From Anisodus tanguticus (Eukaryota; Streptophyta; Magnoliopsida; Solanales; Solanaceae), in assembly GCA_034509755.1 (NCBI GenBank), contig CM067546.1, positions 34,618,383 to 34,682,382 of the forward strand: a DNA stretch of 64,000 bases, in the 5' to 3' direction. Of the stretch, positions 20,487 to 32,947 are shown in pieces. The translations under genes and the position numbers were made by a program. The first letter of the stretch is position 1; the number at the start of each line of letters is the position of its first letter. The notes beneath the pieces are model-generated. The model did no database searches. It saw nothing but the letters and a program-made list of their open reading frames with translations, and was not told the origin of the DNA.

Positions 20487-23400
20487 TTATCATAATAAAC
20501 CAAGATAGCTTTCTCAATAGGACAATGAAGCTCTAAAAGAAGATTACGTAACCAACAGGATTCAGAGACCACATTGGCTACCCTTCGATACTCAGCTTCT
20601 GCACTAGAGAGGGATAATGTAGACCGACGCTTCGCAGACTATGAGACCAAGTTATTACCAAGAAACATACAATAGCCAGACGTAGAACGTCTGGTGTCTG
20701 GATAGCCACCCCAATCAGCATCTGTATACGAGACAAGTGTAGACGTCGATGAAGGATATAAATGTAAGCCATAGTCAAGTGTCCCCTAGACGTATCGAAT
20801 AATGCGTTTAAGTGCATTCATGTGCTCAATCCTGGGATCATGCATAAACAAGCACACCTGTTGTACGGCATACGTAATATCTGGTCTTGTGAAAGTAAGA
20901 TATTGAAGAGCCCCTACATGACTGCGATAGCGGGTCGGATCCTCGTAAGGTGAGCCAGCCGCAACACCTTGCTTGGTTTTAGTATCAAATGGAGTGGAAG
21001 TGGACTTGCATGAGGACATACTAGCTCGCTCAATGATCTCAACGGCATACTTCCTCTGGGATAAGAATAACCCACTTGCATGACGAGTGACAACAATCCC
21101 AAAAAAATAACTCAAGGGCCCTAAGTCTTTCATAGCAAACTCAGAACTGAGCATCGTCATGATAGACTTGCGTAATGCATCAGAAGAGGCAGTCAAGATA
21201 ATATCATCCATATTTAATAGTATATAAGTCAGGGAAGTACCACAACGATATATGAACAATGAATTATCAGACCTGTTGTGTGAAAACCCAATAGATGAAA
21301 CATAGTCTGCAAATCTCTTATACCAAGCATGTGGGGCATGCTTAAGTCCATACAAGGACTTCTTCAATAAACAGACATGATGAGGATATTTGGGGTCTCG
21401 AAAATCCAACGGTTGATGCATGTAAACGGTCTCCTTAAGATCACCATGTAAGAAAACATTCTTCACATCTAACTGATGAATGGGTCATGCCTTCGAAAGA
21501 TCCAAGATGAGCACAATGCGAGTGGTAGCCGGCTTGACAATCGAACTAACTGTCTCACCACAATCTACACCAACCTGTTGAGTCTTACCATCACCTACAA
21601 GTCGAGCCTTATGCCTCACAAAAGAACCGTCAGAATTTTCTTTATGAGTAAAAATCCACATAGACCGAATAATATTAACACCAGATGGACGGGGAACCAA
21701 CTCCCACGTCTTATTATCAATAAGAGCATTATATCCGTCGATCATAGCAATTTTCCAATTCGGGTCATTTAAAGCAGACACATGATTATGGGGTAGAAGG
21801 GATTTAGAGATATTGGAATTAAGATTAAAATATTGTTTTGGTTTAAAAATACCCCTTTTACTAAGAGTAACCGGCCCTGGACTCGAAGAGGAGATGGATG
21901 GATTTAGGGAAATGACGGGAATGGACTAGCCAGCAGGCAGTGGCACTGCTGGCCCAATAACTGGGACATTATCGAAGGGAGCAGTGGGCTGGACCACTGG
22001 CCCAATTTCGAGAGATGGACTGGACCGTGTGTCTGGTCCACTGGACCGAGATGATGGGACAGTGGGGCCAGCGTGCAGTGGGCCCGCTGACTGATTTTGG
22101 GTATGGGATAATTCCGATAAATGGTGGATAATATATGGGGAGACATCGGTATCCAAAAAATTATACGAACTAGGCACGGGACTACTCATGTTAGCAAATG
22201 GAAATTGGGATTCATAAAAAATAACATGGCGACTAATGATGATTTTATTAGATGATAAATCAAAACATTTGTAACCACGATGATTAGACGGATAACCCAA
22301 AAACACGCAAGGGATAGAACGGGCCTGGAGTTTGTTAATTGTGGTGGATGAAAATAGTGGATAACATAAACATCTAAAGACCCTAAGATGAGAATATGTA
22401 TGGGCCTTATTATATAAGATTTGAATAGGGGATAAATATGTCAAACCTTTGGTAGGAAGTATGTTAAGGAGATAAGTGGCTATTTGTAGAGTATGATGCC
22501 AAAAATAAAGAGGTGCGTAAGAATGAACCAATAACGTTCGGACAATATTATTAATGGTACGAATTTTGTGTTCGGCTTTCCCATTTTGAGAGGACGTATG
22601 AAGACAAGAGAAATGAAAATTGATACCATTATCTCCACAAAAATCCTGAAATAACCCATTATCATATTCTTTTCCATTATCACATTGAATATTCTTAATT
22701 TCCCGTTTGAATTCTGTACGGATGAAAGCTCAAAATTTTAAAAAGGTGGGAAAATGTGAGATTTTTTCGTTAACGGAAAAGTCCATAAAAAATTAGAATA
22801 ATCATCCAAAAAAATAGCATAATAACGATGGCCCAAAGAACTGATAACAGGAGATGTCCATAAATCGCTATGAATAATATCAAATGACATTAAAGTACGA
22901 GAATTAGAGTATACAAACGGCAATCTAATAATTTTTCCTAAAGAACAAGATTGAAAAATCGGAGTACTACGCGTACCCTTACAAGAAATAAGATTGTTTT
23001 TATCTAAGGAAGACAAAATTGACGACCCCGGATGACCTAGACGTGCATGCCACAAGGAAGGAGCAAAGGCTGCAAAATTAGATGGCAAGGCATGACTCGA
23101 GAGACCGGATGTGGGCGTGATAGGATAAAGATCTCCCCTACTATCACATCTCATGAGAGGTATCCCCGTCTTGAAATCCTTCACAGAAAACCCAAAAGGA
23201 TAAAAACAACAGAAATTGAATTATCAGTGGTGAATTTACGGACAAACACCAAATTTTTAATTAATTTAGGAGCATGAAGGATATTTTTCAAGACAAGAGG
23301 TGGATGGGGGGGAGACAAAGTTTTATGACCGTAACTACGAATTGGAATTGAATTTCTATTACCAACAATTATGCCACGATTGTTGCTCAAATTGAAATAA

Positions 23401-23600
23401 GACGAGAGAGTACCTTGGTCGAACGTCATGTGAGTAGTGGCTCCGGTGTTCATGTACCAATGCGGGTTCGAGGGATTTAAACCAAGTCTGTGCATCGCAA
23501 CTTCAATATTTGTCAGCATGAGGAGTGGATTTGGGCCGGTAGCATGGAAGGCTTGCTGGTCGAGGCCCAAGCACGCCTCACTGCTGACTCGGACCGCCAC
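20487..23600 (-). pseudogene. pol: copia Pol, minus copy, broken
   Basis: Protease (23181-23600) reads WYMNTGATTH, again with Asn at the catalytic Asp position. Integrase covers 22738-23184 (WHARLGHPG, then the HSDLW core motif) and continues at 21926-22531 after a frameshift. Reverse transcriptase spans 21485-21781 and 20786-21466, split by one stop (SKA then TGA at 21484). It keeps QLDVKN, but the YVDD box reads NMDD near 21205. RNase H at 20578-20817 is out of frame and truncated at the junction. Confidence 0.85.
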
Positions 23601-23744
23601 TGTTGTTTCTGTGGGCTGGAGTTGGAGCAGAAAAATTAGGTCGAAACGCGTGGCGGATCGGGCCCAATTCGCTGGAAACTGGGCTGGCTGAACATAGGGG
23701 TTGTTGGGCCAAGGGCTACCGGCCCAGCCCCATTGCCAGTGGGT

Positions 23745-24634
23745 CTACTGCTGGGACCAGGCAGCTTGGGGCCCACTGCCTCGAGGGCCACCATATTTAC
23801 TATTTCGAGGTCCTCCACCGCTGCTGGAACCACCGCATTTGCCATCGCGATTTTTATTATTATTATTCCGAGAATTCTTGCCGCCACCGTGAGCACGGTT
23901 GCGGCCTGAATTATCAACAAGATCGTGAGGAGTGGATGATGTCATCATGACCACAGGGTTTGCACTAGTAACCGCATTTTTGGCCAAGTCGGCTTCTTCC
24001 AAAGTAAGCGTGGACCGGGCTTGGTAGAACTTCGGGAGAGGATCACTTTGATGAAAGATAGTTCTAATGCCACTATAGGCCTCGGATAGGCCAGCAACCA
24101 ACTGGAGAACAAGACGATCGTCGCTAACCGGGGCACCAACGTTGCGGAGTTGGTCCGCCAATTCTTTCAGCCTTTGACAATAGGCCGATACGTTCGGAAA
24201 ATCCTCCATGTTAACATGAAAAAATTCCTGCTCAAGAGTAACAATATGAGAATTTTTGTTATCTTGAAATATGTCATGCAACCTATTCCAAGATTCCATT
24301 GTTGTAGCATCGGGTTCAATAATCGTCTGTAACTGGTCGGTAGAGATAGTGGAGTAAATCCATTGTAACAGGTCGGTAGAGATAGTGGAGTAAATCCATT
24401 GAAGAACGATAGCATCAAGGGTTGTCCATAACTTAGGATCATCCTCGCGTTTAGGCACCTCCGTATCCTCAGGAGCCGCGGGGATTATGTGATGGAGAAC
24501 TTGATGCGAGCGTGCGTGAATTTTGAATAGCTCGGCCCACGTCGCATATTGGACGTTTTCTATCTCAAGAATGATAGGGATGTGATTCTTGATGTTAGAA
24601 ATAGTAAGGGCAGGGTGAAACGTGTTCTTTGACG
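23745..24634 (-). pseudogene. gag: copia Gag, minus copy, with internal duplication
   Basis: The frame is open from about 24634 to 23745, but the start codon is replaced (the position of ATGTCT reads TCGTCA). Motifs are WAELFKIHARSHQVLHHI, WNRLHDIFQDN and LVAGLSEAYSG, then a Gly/Asn-rich tail. A tandem duplication repeats LQWIYSTISTD (36 bp, about 24330-24400), which the plus copy lacks. Confidence 0.75.
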
Positions 24635-24760
24635 ATAGGTGATTGAGGGATTTTGGAAGAGAAATTTGAGAGGAAAGATTTGAAGAGGCTTGGATTTAGA
24701 CGTGATGCAAGGAAACCGAGAGGGCAGCAGAACGAAGTTGTAGGATTTTGTGAACATAGA

Positions 24761-24772
24761 CTTCTGATACCA
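24761..24772 (-). promoter_or_regulatory. Primer binding site, minus-strand copia element
   Basis: TGGTATCAGAAG directly abuts the LTR on the minus strand and matches the initiator tRNA-Met type site in 8 of the first 9 positions or better. Confidence 0.75.
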
Positions 24773-24984
24773 TGAAAGAAATAATCCTCTTGATTATTTT
24801 CATTAATGGAAGAGTATATATACAATTTACAATTTCCATAATAGGAAAATCTTATTCTACTCCCAAAACCTTATTCTACTTGTACAATAATTATACAATT
24901 ATGATAAGTGTATAATTCTAATTTAATACAAAACTCATGTTACCTAATATACACCAAACCGTGATCTACAAGTTATGTATATCA
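24773..24984 (-). repeat. 5' LTR of minus-strand copia element (about 212 bp)
   Basis: The inner edge is TTTCA directly before TGGTATCAGAAG on the minus strand. The outer edge is set at TGATATACA, as in the partner. The two LTRs differ by many substitutions and small indels, which argues against very recent duplication. Confidence 0.65.
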
Positions 24985-26125
24985 CGGCACGGACTGCTCC
25001 TATTTATCACTTTCCAAAAAGTTTTTAAATTCTTTTTTCTTAACGCTTCTTATTGAAATTGACTTCATATCTAAAATGAGAGCTCAAGACTTCGATCAAG
25101 AATGAAGGAATATTTATCTATCTACCACAATCTTTGATGATCGAGTTACTTTTCAGTCATTTTGTTCATAAAATTGCTCTCATAGTGTTACGCAATTGAC
25201 TGGGCTTTAAACGAAAAGGACCCTTTCATTGCTTAAGGTGGAAGCTAAATCTCATTCAAAAATTGAAATCGGCAAGTGACTTTTGCTTTTCTTCACTTTT
25301 TAAATAAAGATAGATAACGTCGTCACTTTTTGTATGGGTTTATGAATTGGTCACTAATATTTGAGTTATCTGCTGATTTATTCCTCGGTATTAGTTAGTT
25401 TCTTGATATATTAATTTTCAATTTGACCTTCGAATAGCCTCCAACCAAAATCGATGATGAAAATCAGCAACAATTGAACAAAAAGAAATCATACCAATAA
25501 TAACCACAGACATTAGTTTCATTTTCTAATCTTCAGTTTTACTCTTGTACTACTATCAATCATTGCTTTTGATGTTATTTATCGGCAGGTCAAGACCTTT
25601 TAGAAGCCTTGAAACGAAAAGATAGTATAGGAAAGAAATGAACATTAATCGCAATACTGTGGCCAATTTTAACGAACTCACTTGTTTCAAATAGAGAAGC
25701 CCATAGAACAATGACGTTTCAGATACATGTGTTCAAAATTGAAGTAATTATTTGAACTATCAATTTTTATTTTTGTCAATGCTCCAATCTTTATCGATAT
25801 TTAAACTCAATTTTTATATTTGAAATTCAAGACTCACTTTTTAAAGCTTGTAATATTCGGTCGTTTTCAAGTTATATTTAACAACATCATTTTATTTAAA
25901 TTGACTTTCCATTTTTTGAAATTCAAGATCAAATTTTCAAGCCTGCCTTTTTCGTGATTTGCCAATGTTTTCAAGCTTTAATTTATACCCACACATGCCG
26001 AAGAGAAAGAAGAAAGCACTACGGAAAGAGCATATACATAAATCATGCCACTTAAAATGTGTGCTTTACTTTGATTATCGGGCATGAAAATTGAAGGGCC
26101 GACAACCCACTTCTTATATTTGAAA
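24985..26125. other. Intergenic, no gene seen
   Basis: AT-rich non-coding sequence between the copia palindrome and the Helitron. No frame above 60 codons or recognisable repeat was supported. Confidence 0.5.
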
Positions 26126-27510
26126 CTAGAAAAGGAAATTCCGTGCTATGCACGGGCTCAATATTTGTTTATAATTTTGATCAATATTTTGAATATTATT
26201 TAATTATATTTTTATTTAGTTTTTAAATATTTAAATAATAATATTAAAATATTAAATTAATCTAATTGAATTTAACTTCAATTAATCGAATTAACCCCGA
26301 TAAGTAAAACTATCACATGAATTGAAATGGTGGAAATAACAATAATATTTTTCATTTGCTATATTTTAAGAGAATTTATTAGGTACAGCCAAGATCGAAA
26401 TATACACTTATGATCATATTATTATTAATTGTAACTATCACTTTACGCATTGATATCATTATTATGCTTCTACAATACCAATATTTTAAATTTTCAATTT
26501 CATATTATATTATTCAGTTTTATACTTTAAATTTCAGACCTTGAACATTAAAAACGCTAATATATTTATTTTCTTTTTATACTATTTTTTCCTCGGATGT
26601 TCGTCGCTTATTTAGTTCTTATATTTATTTCTCCTTCTTTACTTTTCAAATACATTCTACTCTTAATTTTTGCTATTTACATTTGCTTTTCTCCTTCTTA
26701 TTTTTTTAACTTTTAATTTTTTTCTTAGTACTCTCTCATTTAACGATCCAACATAAATATAGTGGGAAAGTAGTTTTCTCACTTTAAACTTATATTCCTT
26801 TAAAAAGTGTTAGTTACAATTTTAATATGAATAAGTTATTGATGAACTCAAAAACATATTTTAAATCATAAATACAAGTGTTTTTTTCTTAAACTTTGTG
26901 TCTAGTCAAGTATGATGTCACATAAATTGGGACAATCATGTACCAATAATATTGTGACTCTATAATCTAATTTGTCGCATAAAATTAAAAAAAGAGAGTT
27001 AAATTTACAAATAAAAATTCAATATTTATACAAATAAATTAGAAATTAATTCAATATGAAGTTACGGATAGAAAACTAAATTAACTTGGCTACTGAATCT
27101 AACAAGTACCATAAGTATCAAGAAAAACTTACATAGTAAATGATAATAACCAAACAGAAATTCAGTTTCATTCAAACGTTAAGTTAATAATAATATAACT
27201 AAACAATATTAGATAAATAAATAATGATAAGAAAATTTTATGAATTGTTTTGTTGAAAAATATAAAGGGTAGAAACAGCTAGCTAGGTTGGGCTGGGAGA
27301 GTTATTGGGTGGAAAGAGTGTAATGATTGATGACATCAGCAGAGGGCAATTCAGTCAAGATATTCAAGAAATTATAGTAAAACCACAGTAAGATTCCTTC
27401 TTGATCTATCATATTGTGCCCTTTTATTTGAAATGACCAAATTACCTTTGAAATGCTAAAGCAGACCTGTTGACCTCCTGTGTGCTAATTCCCTCTTCTA
27501 ATATAGTAGA
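26126..27510 (-). mobile_element. Probable non-autonomous Helitron
   Basis: On the minus strand the element ends in CTAG, followed by T (26126). An 11-nt spacer upstream separates it from a hairpin with stem CCCGTGC / GCACGG and loop ATA. Hairpin, short spacer, CTRR and T form the standard Helitron 3' end. The 5' end is placed at TCTACTATATTAG (27510). The base before it is T rather than the usual A, so that end is less certain. The 1.4-kb interior is AT-rich with no Rep-helicase coding. Confidence 0.55.
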
Positions 27511-27749
27511 AAAAAAATAGAATAGAATTCAAGATCATTTCTTCAAGCATTATACTATTTATTGTACATGAATAACAACTAAGAAAATAAAGAAAAAGAA
27601 GAAGAATAGTGAAGGAGAAAACAATTTTGAAACTTATCTGTACTGACTACCAATAAAATATTTTGAAAAAATTGGTCATTGGTTAAATTAAATGGGGCGT
27701 CCAAGTAGGTTGTCCCATGAAATTTTCTCGAAACGAAACGGCTCATTCG

Positions 27750-28272
27750 CATAAATGTCCTTATTTCGGGTGATTTTAATTTTTGTCCCTTAAATTTGTA
27801 AATATTCTGCATAATTTAAATTGCGCAAGATATAGTTTACATTTTATTTTGGCATATGTATCATAACATCCACACATATTGTGATGTACAAGATAAAACT
27901 TTCAACACTCAATATAATCTGAAAAATGACATAATTTTAGATTCTGCTTGACATAATTTACGTTTAACTTCGGCATTAATATCATAACATTCACATAAAT
28001 CATGTCGAGCAAGGCAATATTTTCAATTATCAACATAATCTGAAAAATACTACAAAATTTATGCCGCATAACTTAATTCCTACATAATTTATGTCGAGCG
28101 ATGTAAAAGTTCAATTTTCAAAAATAAAAATATTACAAAAAATTTATGTTGCGAAACTGGTATGGATATTTTAATTAAATAAATAGCAGTGGTAAAATTA
28201 AAGACTACGTATATAAATTATGAAGGCCAAAAATTAAAGACCAGTGTGTTTGAACACCAATCCGTGCAAAAA
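27750..28272. mobile_element. AT-rich MITE-like repeat
   Basis: The left side reads TTTTAATTTTTGTCCCTT. The right side (28213-28272) reads GGCCAAAAATTAAAGACCAG, so the two sides are partly inverted. An internal unit of about 125 bp occurs twice, marked by ATCATAACAT and by ATAATCTGAAAAAT. A similar terminus recurs inverted at 28320-28366 and again at 52603-52655. The exact ends are unclear. Confidence 0.35.
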
Positions 28273-28703
28273 AATGAAACGAAATAATAGTGGTTCAAAC
28301 TTAGTCTACCATCACTTAATTGCACGGTTTTCCCTTCAAACGGACTGGTATTTAATTTTTTCCAAATTTATGTCTATTGAGACATAAATTCTTCAACCAT
28401 AAGTTGCGTCGGATTCCTTAAGAACAGATATAAATTTCATTTTAGGAGCAAAAAATAATTATTAGTGCGAAATAGGGAAAAAGTGCCAATGGCCCGTCTA
28501 CCATGGCTCATAACTGGCCCAAAAAATATTAGAGAAAATACGGAAAGCTTGCAACCCGAAGCCCATAGAAAGGGAAATAGCTGGGAGTTTATGGCGGCTA
28601 TCCCGAAAGGGAAGACTTTAATTTGCCTTGTTGAAAACGAAAACGATATTAACATAATATATTATGCTCTTTTCTCATTTGGATATTATTTCCTGAAGAA
28701 AAA

Positions 28704-31700
28704 ATGGTTCTATGGGAGATCACATTGGGAACGGCGTATTTCTTAGGTCTCAAACGAACTTACAAGCTGTTTTTGAGGATTCAGCGTAAGCTCATTAGTC
28801 CAAAGTATCCCAGGCTTCGTGATTTCGCTCAAAGGTATTTCGATCTGTAAATAATACCCTTTTTGTGGATATTAGGTAATTAATTTAGGCATATAGAGAC
28901 CATCCATTTTACTCGCTCTGATATTGAGGTGATAATGTTATAGACTTATGCCTCGAGATAAGGTCTGTGTACATCCTAACCTCCTCAAACCCCATGGGTA
29001 TGTTGTTGTAATGTTATAGACTTATAGTATTAACTTACTCCTATTGGGATGTCAAACACTCAATTTGTAATTGGGGTAAGTCTGAGAGAGAGGAATAGCA
29101 TCTTCAACAGGAAAATGAAAAATTAATATCAGGACAAGCAGCTTCATAATTAATACTGTATTCAATAAGCAATAGCCTTGGAGGGGTTTTCGGTGGCTGC
29201 CATTGTCACTGGCATCATGCTTAGCTAGATTGGGGCGTCGGAAAGCAAGAGGTCGAGAGAGTTTACTGTTGGACATTAATAAGCATAGACTGTATATATT
29301 ACCTGATGATTTAAGAAAGAGGCTTATAAAGAAAAGAGAGGAGAGATGGAAGGAGGGTAGAAAGATAAATGGAAGAAGATAAAAAGGAGAAATTGCTAAA
29401 GGTAGAGGAGAAAAGAGTAGTACTCGAGGCAATATCTTTGCTATCAGGAATGGGAGAACCATAAGAGAAAGAGAGTAGGGGAGATATTGGAAGAGTAATA
29501 GTAGGGTAAAACTATTTGAGAGAGAAATGTGTTAGCAAATGAGATGATCAAAGCCATAATACAATACTTACTACTCTCTGCATTGTGTGGAGCCACAATA
29601 ATTCCAATCAGATGGATTATATGATAGATAGGTAAGGTCAAATGAAGTTTAGGACGATATTTAAAAGTAGAAGTTTAGGATGGATTATGAGCCTATTTTG
29701 AGGACAACCACTTTCGGTGCCCATTTAGAATGCATATGCAATTTCATTTTCTGCTATTTGTCATAGGTGCTATAAGACTTGGTGACAATATTTTCACTTC
29801 ATTCCAATGCAAATGGAAAAGTTGCATCCGTGGAGGAGTCTGTCAAGAGAAGAACTTCTCATAGGTGTCTAAGCTGGAATATGATCTTGGTGGATTTTTG
29901 ATAGTTCTATATTCATCTACTTTTTCTTGTTATTTTAGCTCAGCATTATGGTTCTTGATTGTAGCTGCATGCTTCTTATTCCAAAATTACATCTTTCTGC
30001 TTTTAGTCATTCTCATCAACGATGGTTGCCTCCCTCTCATAGGGAACCGCAAGCATCTGCTATTCCAGCTTCGACAATTTGATGTTGTTCTTATTTGTTT
30101 GAATATCTTTGATATCAATTTTCAGATCCATAATTCCCAATTATTGAACAAAGTTTCTCTTAGCTTTGCCATTACTTCTTTTGTGCTTAAAATGAACTCT
30201 CTTCTAGTAAGTGGTAATGGTAAAGTAGTGTCTCATTTTCGCAGTTTTGTCTCTCCGGCGTCTGACAATCTTGTTGGAATAAAGATTGTTACACATACAT
30301 CTCTTTTCTTTCGTTCCTTCAATTTTGTGAATGTTGAATGTTCTATAAGCAATGGGACTAGAATACATGATTGTCTTATCTCTTAGGACAGTTGTTTGTT
30401 AAATACTTCTAGAGCTGATAATGTATGTATGTGGTGAGTTGATCACTTTTCACTTTAACATGCAAAACCAGGCCTATATTACCTGGTTTTGTGTAGACAC
30501 GTTAGATCATATATGTATTTGAGGTGTTGGATTTGGCAAAGCCTTAATGTTCAAGATGCAAGAATATGGATAAGATGTTGCATGTATGTCGGAGGATTTG
30601 GCTAATAAGCACGAAATTTGAAGTTAATAGATAAATGATAAAGAGTGGATTGCTTTTACACTTTAAGGAAAATGAGGCTAATAAACTTAGAAGAAAGGAT
30701 TTTCCATAATTCTCTTATTCATCAAAATCTTTGAGTCGTTGACTGTCATGAGTTGGTAGATGTCAAAGTACCTCAATTAATATGACCAAACCAACCACAT
30801 CTTCACCACACTACCCATGTTATGCCATGTTGGCAAGAGTATACTATTCAAACTGGACCTGAGTAATATAGAAGCGCAATTTCTCTTGTTCATGCCTTAA
30901 TGAGACTAAGGATTTTTAGTGACTAAGTAGTTTGATAAGAGATTTAGCTGGTAGTTAAGAATTCCACAAATTGAACTGTCAGGTGGGAGAGAGTTAGAGC
31001 GAGGCAGACACACGAGTAGAGCTGTGCACTGTTTGGTTATTTCGGTGAGGACCGATCAAACTGTTAACTGTTGTTAAAATTGTTTGGCTTGTGTGGTGTT
31101 TGGGTGCTCTCTAACTTCTTCAAATCCAACATTTAGTTGGTTCCGGTTCTTGAAAACGTTCAACATACTGACCTAACAAATCAAACAACTGACATCATAT
31201 AATTACCATACAAGATGAATGATACTGTGTTGTAGGTGGATTTTCTACAACTAGCAATGTAGTGGGACCGAGTATCTGTGGATAACTTCCTCTACTTTTT
31301 ATTCTTTTTCTTTTTAATTTTTGTTTCTTCCTTTCTTTCCAAGACAAGATTTCCCTTCTTTCTTATTTTCTCTTACCCATATTTCTTCTCCATTTCTTAA
31401 ATTCTTTCTTTGTGAGAGATTCACTTTCAATAGCCTCTTATATCATTGGCCAAGTGTATTTCCCTCTTTGCCCTCCAAGATCTTGTCTAAATCAGGAGCC
31501 TGCTCATAAATCTTGACTGAATTCCCATGTGGGTTTGGTTGGCAGTCATGCCTCATTACTCCATCATAATGGCAAGTGACAAGCACCATCATTTTTATCT
31601 TTAGGTTTTTCTTTATGTAATCAATCATTCCCTTCTATATCTTTAGTGATCTTCTATTGAAAATTACCATTTATTTGATTTGCTTGTGTTGAATCTAAGC

Positions 31701-32947
31701 TTTGTGATTGTTTTGTGGAATATCATTGTATTCAATGGATTTGTATGAAGCATATATGAGCCAAAACCAAACCAAACCGAGGTATGATTTGGTCAAGTTT
31801 AGTTCTGGGATTTGAATTTTTGGAAACCAAAACCAACTGTTTGTTGCAGCCCTGGATGTGAGATCAAGGATTGTCGTAGTTTAATTTTAGTAATTGTGTG
31901 TACTATCACTCTTGATATGAGAAGAAGATGATGCAGGATTTAGCTCTGAATGCAGCAGGATGAGCCAAGATTGAATATTCTCTATGACCGAAATCAGTAA
32001 TATAACGCCTTAAATGTATGTTGATACAAGGTAGAGAATATTCATGACATGAATTGCATGCAAAATATGATTAGGAATTTGATCTAGAAGTGTGCTCACC
32101 ATCCAAGTTCTTCATATATATGAATCTGTGCAAGAGGTTTTATATGATCCATATTATGTTCTCTAGTACATAATTCCTCAGTTTCCTGTAATGGGAAGCA
32201 ACTAATGAGATCAGACTCTTCACTTTGTGGAGGTGCTAGTGTCTATGGTTTATCGGTCCTCTTTTCACCCTAGTTTCATATTCGCTCAACCTTTTTATCT
32301 TTTTGAAATTTAAGACTATCCTGTTACCTGATGGTTGGAAAATTTGCAAGGTTGTCATATAGCCAATTTAGCCTAAGGATGGTCAATCCCTATTGTGGAT
32401 TGCTTGTTCACGATTTTTTCTATCCATCTTGATTGCTTCGTTGCTTGTAATATTGTTTTCAAATGCTTTTTGCTTTTCCAGGCGAACACGAACTGCATTT
32501 GATGTGGCACTGACCGTTCATCGCAAGGTACAGGAAAGAGATATTGAAGCGGGTCGGAACCTTGGTAATTGGATCCTTCGATGGCTTGACAAGATGAAGC
32601 CATCAGCAAATATTCGAGGCTCAGATAACAATGCAATTACAAGTGCAGCTAAGCGGCTTAGGAACTCTTCTCACTCCCCCAAGCCTGATGGTTTCCAGAA
32701 TTATGGTGCTGGCAAGGACAAGGGATCCAGCAGCAGGCATCTGTTTACCTCAGCTAGGAATACGTGGCAAAAAGCGTATCCAACCATTTCCATGATGATC
32801 AAACCAAGAAGCCCAGCTGGAACAAATATCCAGTACAGGCAGTTCAACACTGTTTTGCCAACTAGTTTCAAAGCCATGAATAATGCTAAACATGGTTTTG
32901 AGGGAGTGATCCGACCGGACATATTGCAGTGGATTCAACGAAGCTAA
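28704..32947 (+). CDS. Conserved-looking plant protein of unknown function, two exons
   Basis: Exon 1 (28704-28834) and exon 2 (32482-32947) join in frame to give 198 aa. The donor is AAAG|GTATTT and the acceptor TTTTCCAG|GCG; the junction splits an Arg codon. The N-terminus (MVLWEITLGTAYFLGLKRTY) has a short hydrophobic helix that could be a membrane anchor. Residues 22-95 are basic and helical (LRIQRKLISPKYPRL, then NLGNWILRWLDKMKPS). The C-terminal half is Ser/Lys-rich and ends IRPDILQWIQRS. I recall similar plant proteins without an assigned function, but no named domain. The 3.6-kb intron is large for a plant and contains a small LINE-derived insertion. Confidence 0.75.
28835..32481 (+). 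other. 3.6-kb intron
   Basis: The intron is mostly AT-rich non-coding DNA. A 173-aa hydrophobic frame at 29865-30386 and a 136-aa minus-strand frame at 29052-29462 show no domain and are treated as chance. The acceptor is preceded by a good pyrimidine tract (TTTTTGCTTTTCCAG). Confidence 0.6.
28950..29008 (+). mobile_element. 59-bp LINE/SINE 3'-end insertion with 17-bp target duplication
   Basis: TAATGTTATAGACTTAT occurs exactly at 28933-28949 and again at 29009-29025. Between them lies AAGGTCTGTGTACATCC and then GGGTATGTTGTTG, the 3' end shared by plant RTE LINEs and their partner SINEs. This is a severely 5'-truncated retroposition event. Confidence 0.85.

Larger units (their letters stand above)
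20487..24984 (-). mobile_element. Ty1/copia element, inverted partner copy, no 3' LTR
   Basis: Same family as the plus copy, read in the opposite direction from the 5' LTR at 24984 to the junction near 20487. It ends about 130 bp earlier in RNase H than its partner. Gag, protease, integrase and reverse transcriptase blocks are better preserved here, but still broken. Together the two copies form an inverted repeat of about 9.2 kb with almost no spacer. Confidence 0.85.

Noticed and set aside
15799..24984. Treating the two copia copies as one element with two LTRs
   Set aside because: The terminal LTRs are inverted, each is followed by a primer binding site, and the coding strands converge, so these are two 5' LTRs.
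29865..30386. 173-aa hydrophobic frame
   Set aside because: It lies inside the 3.6-kb intron, shows no domain, and its composition fits chance reading of T-rich DNA.
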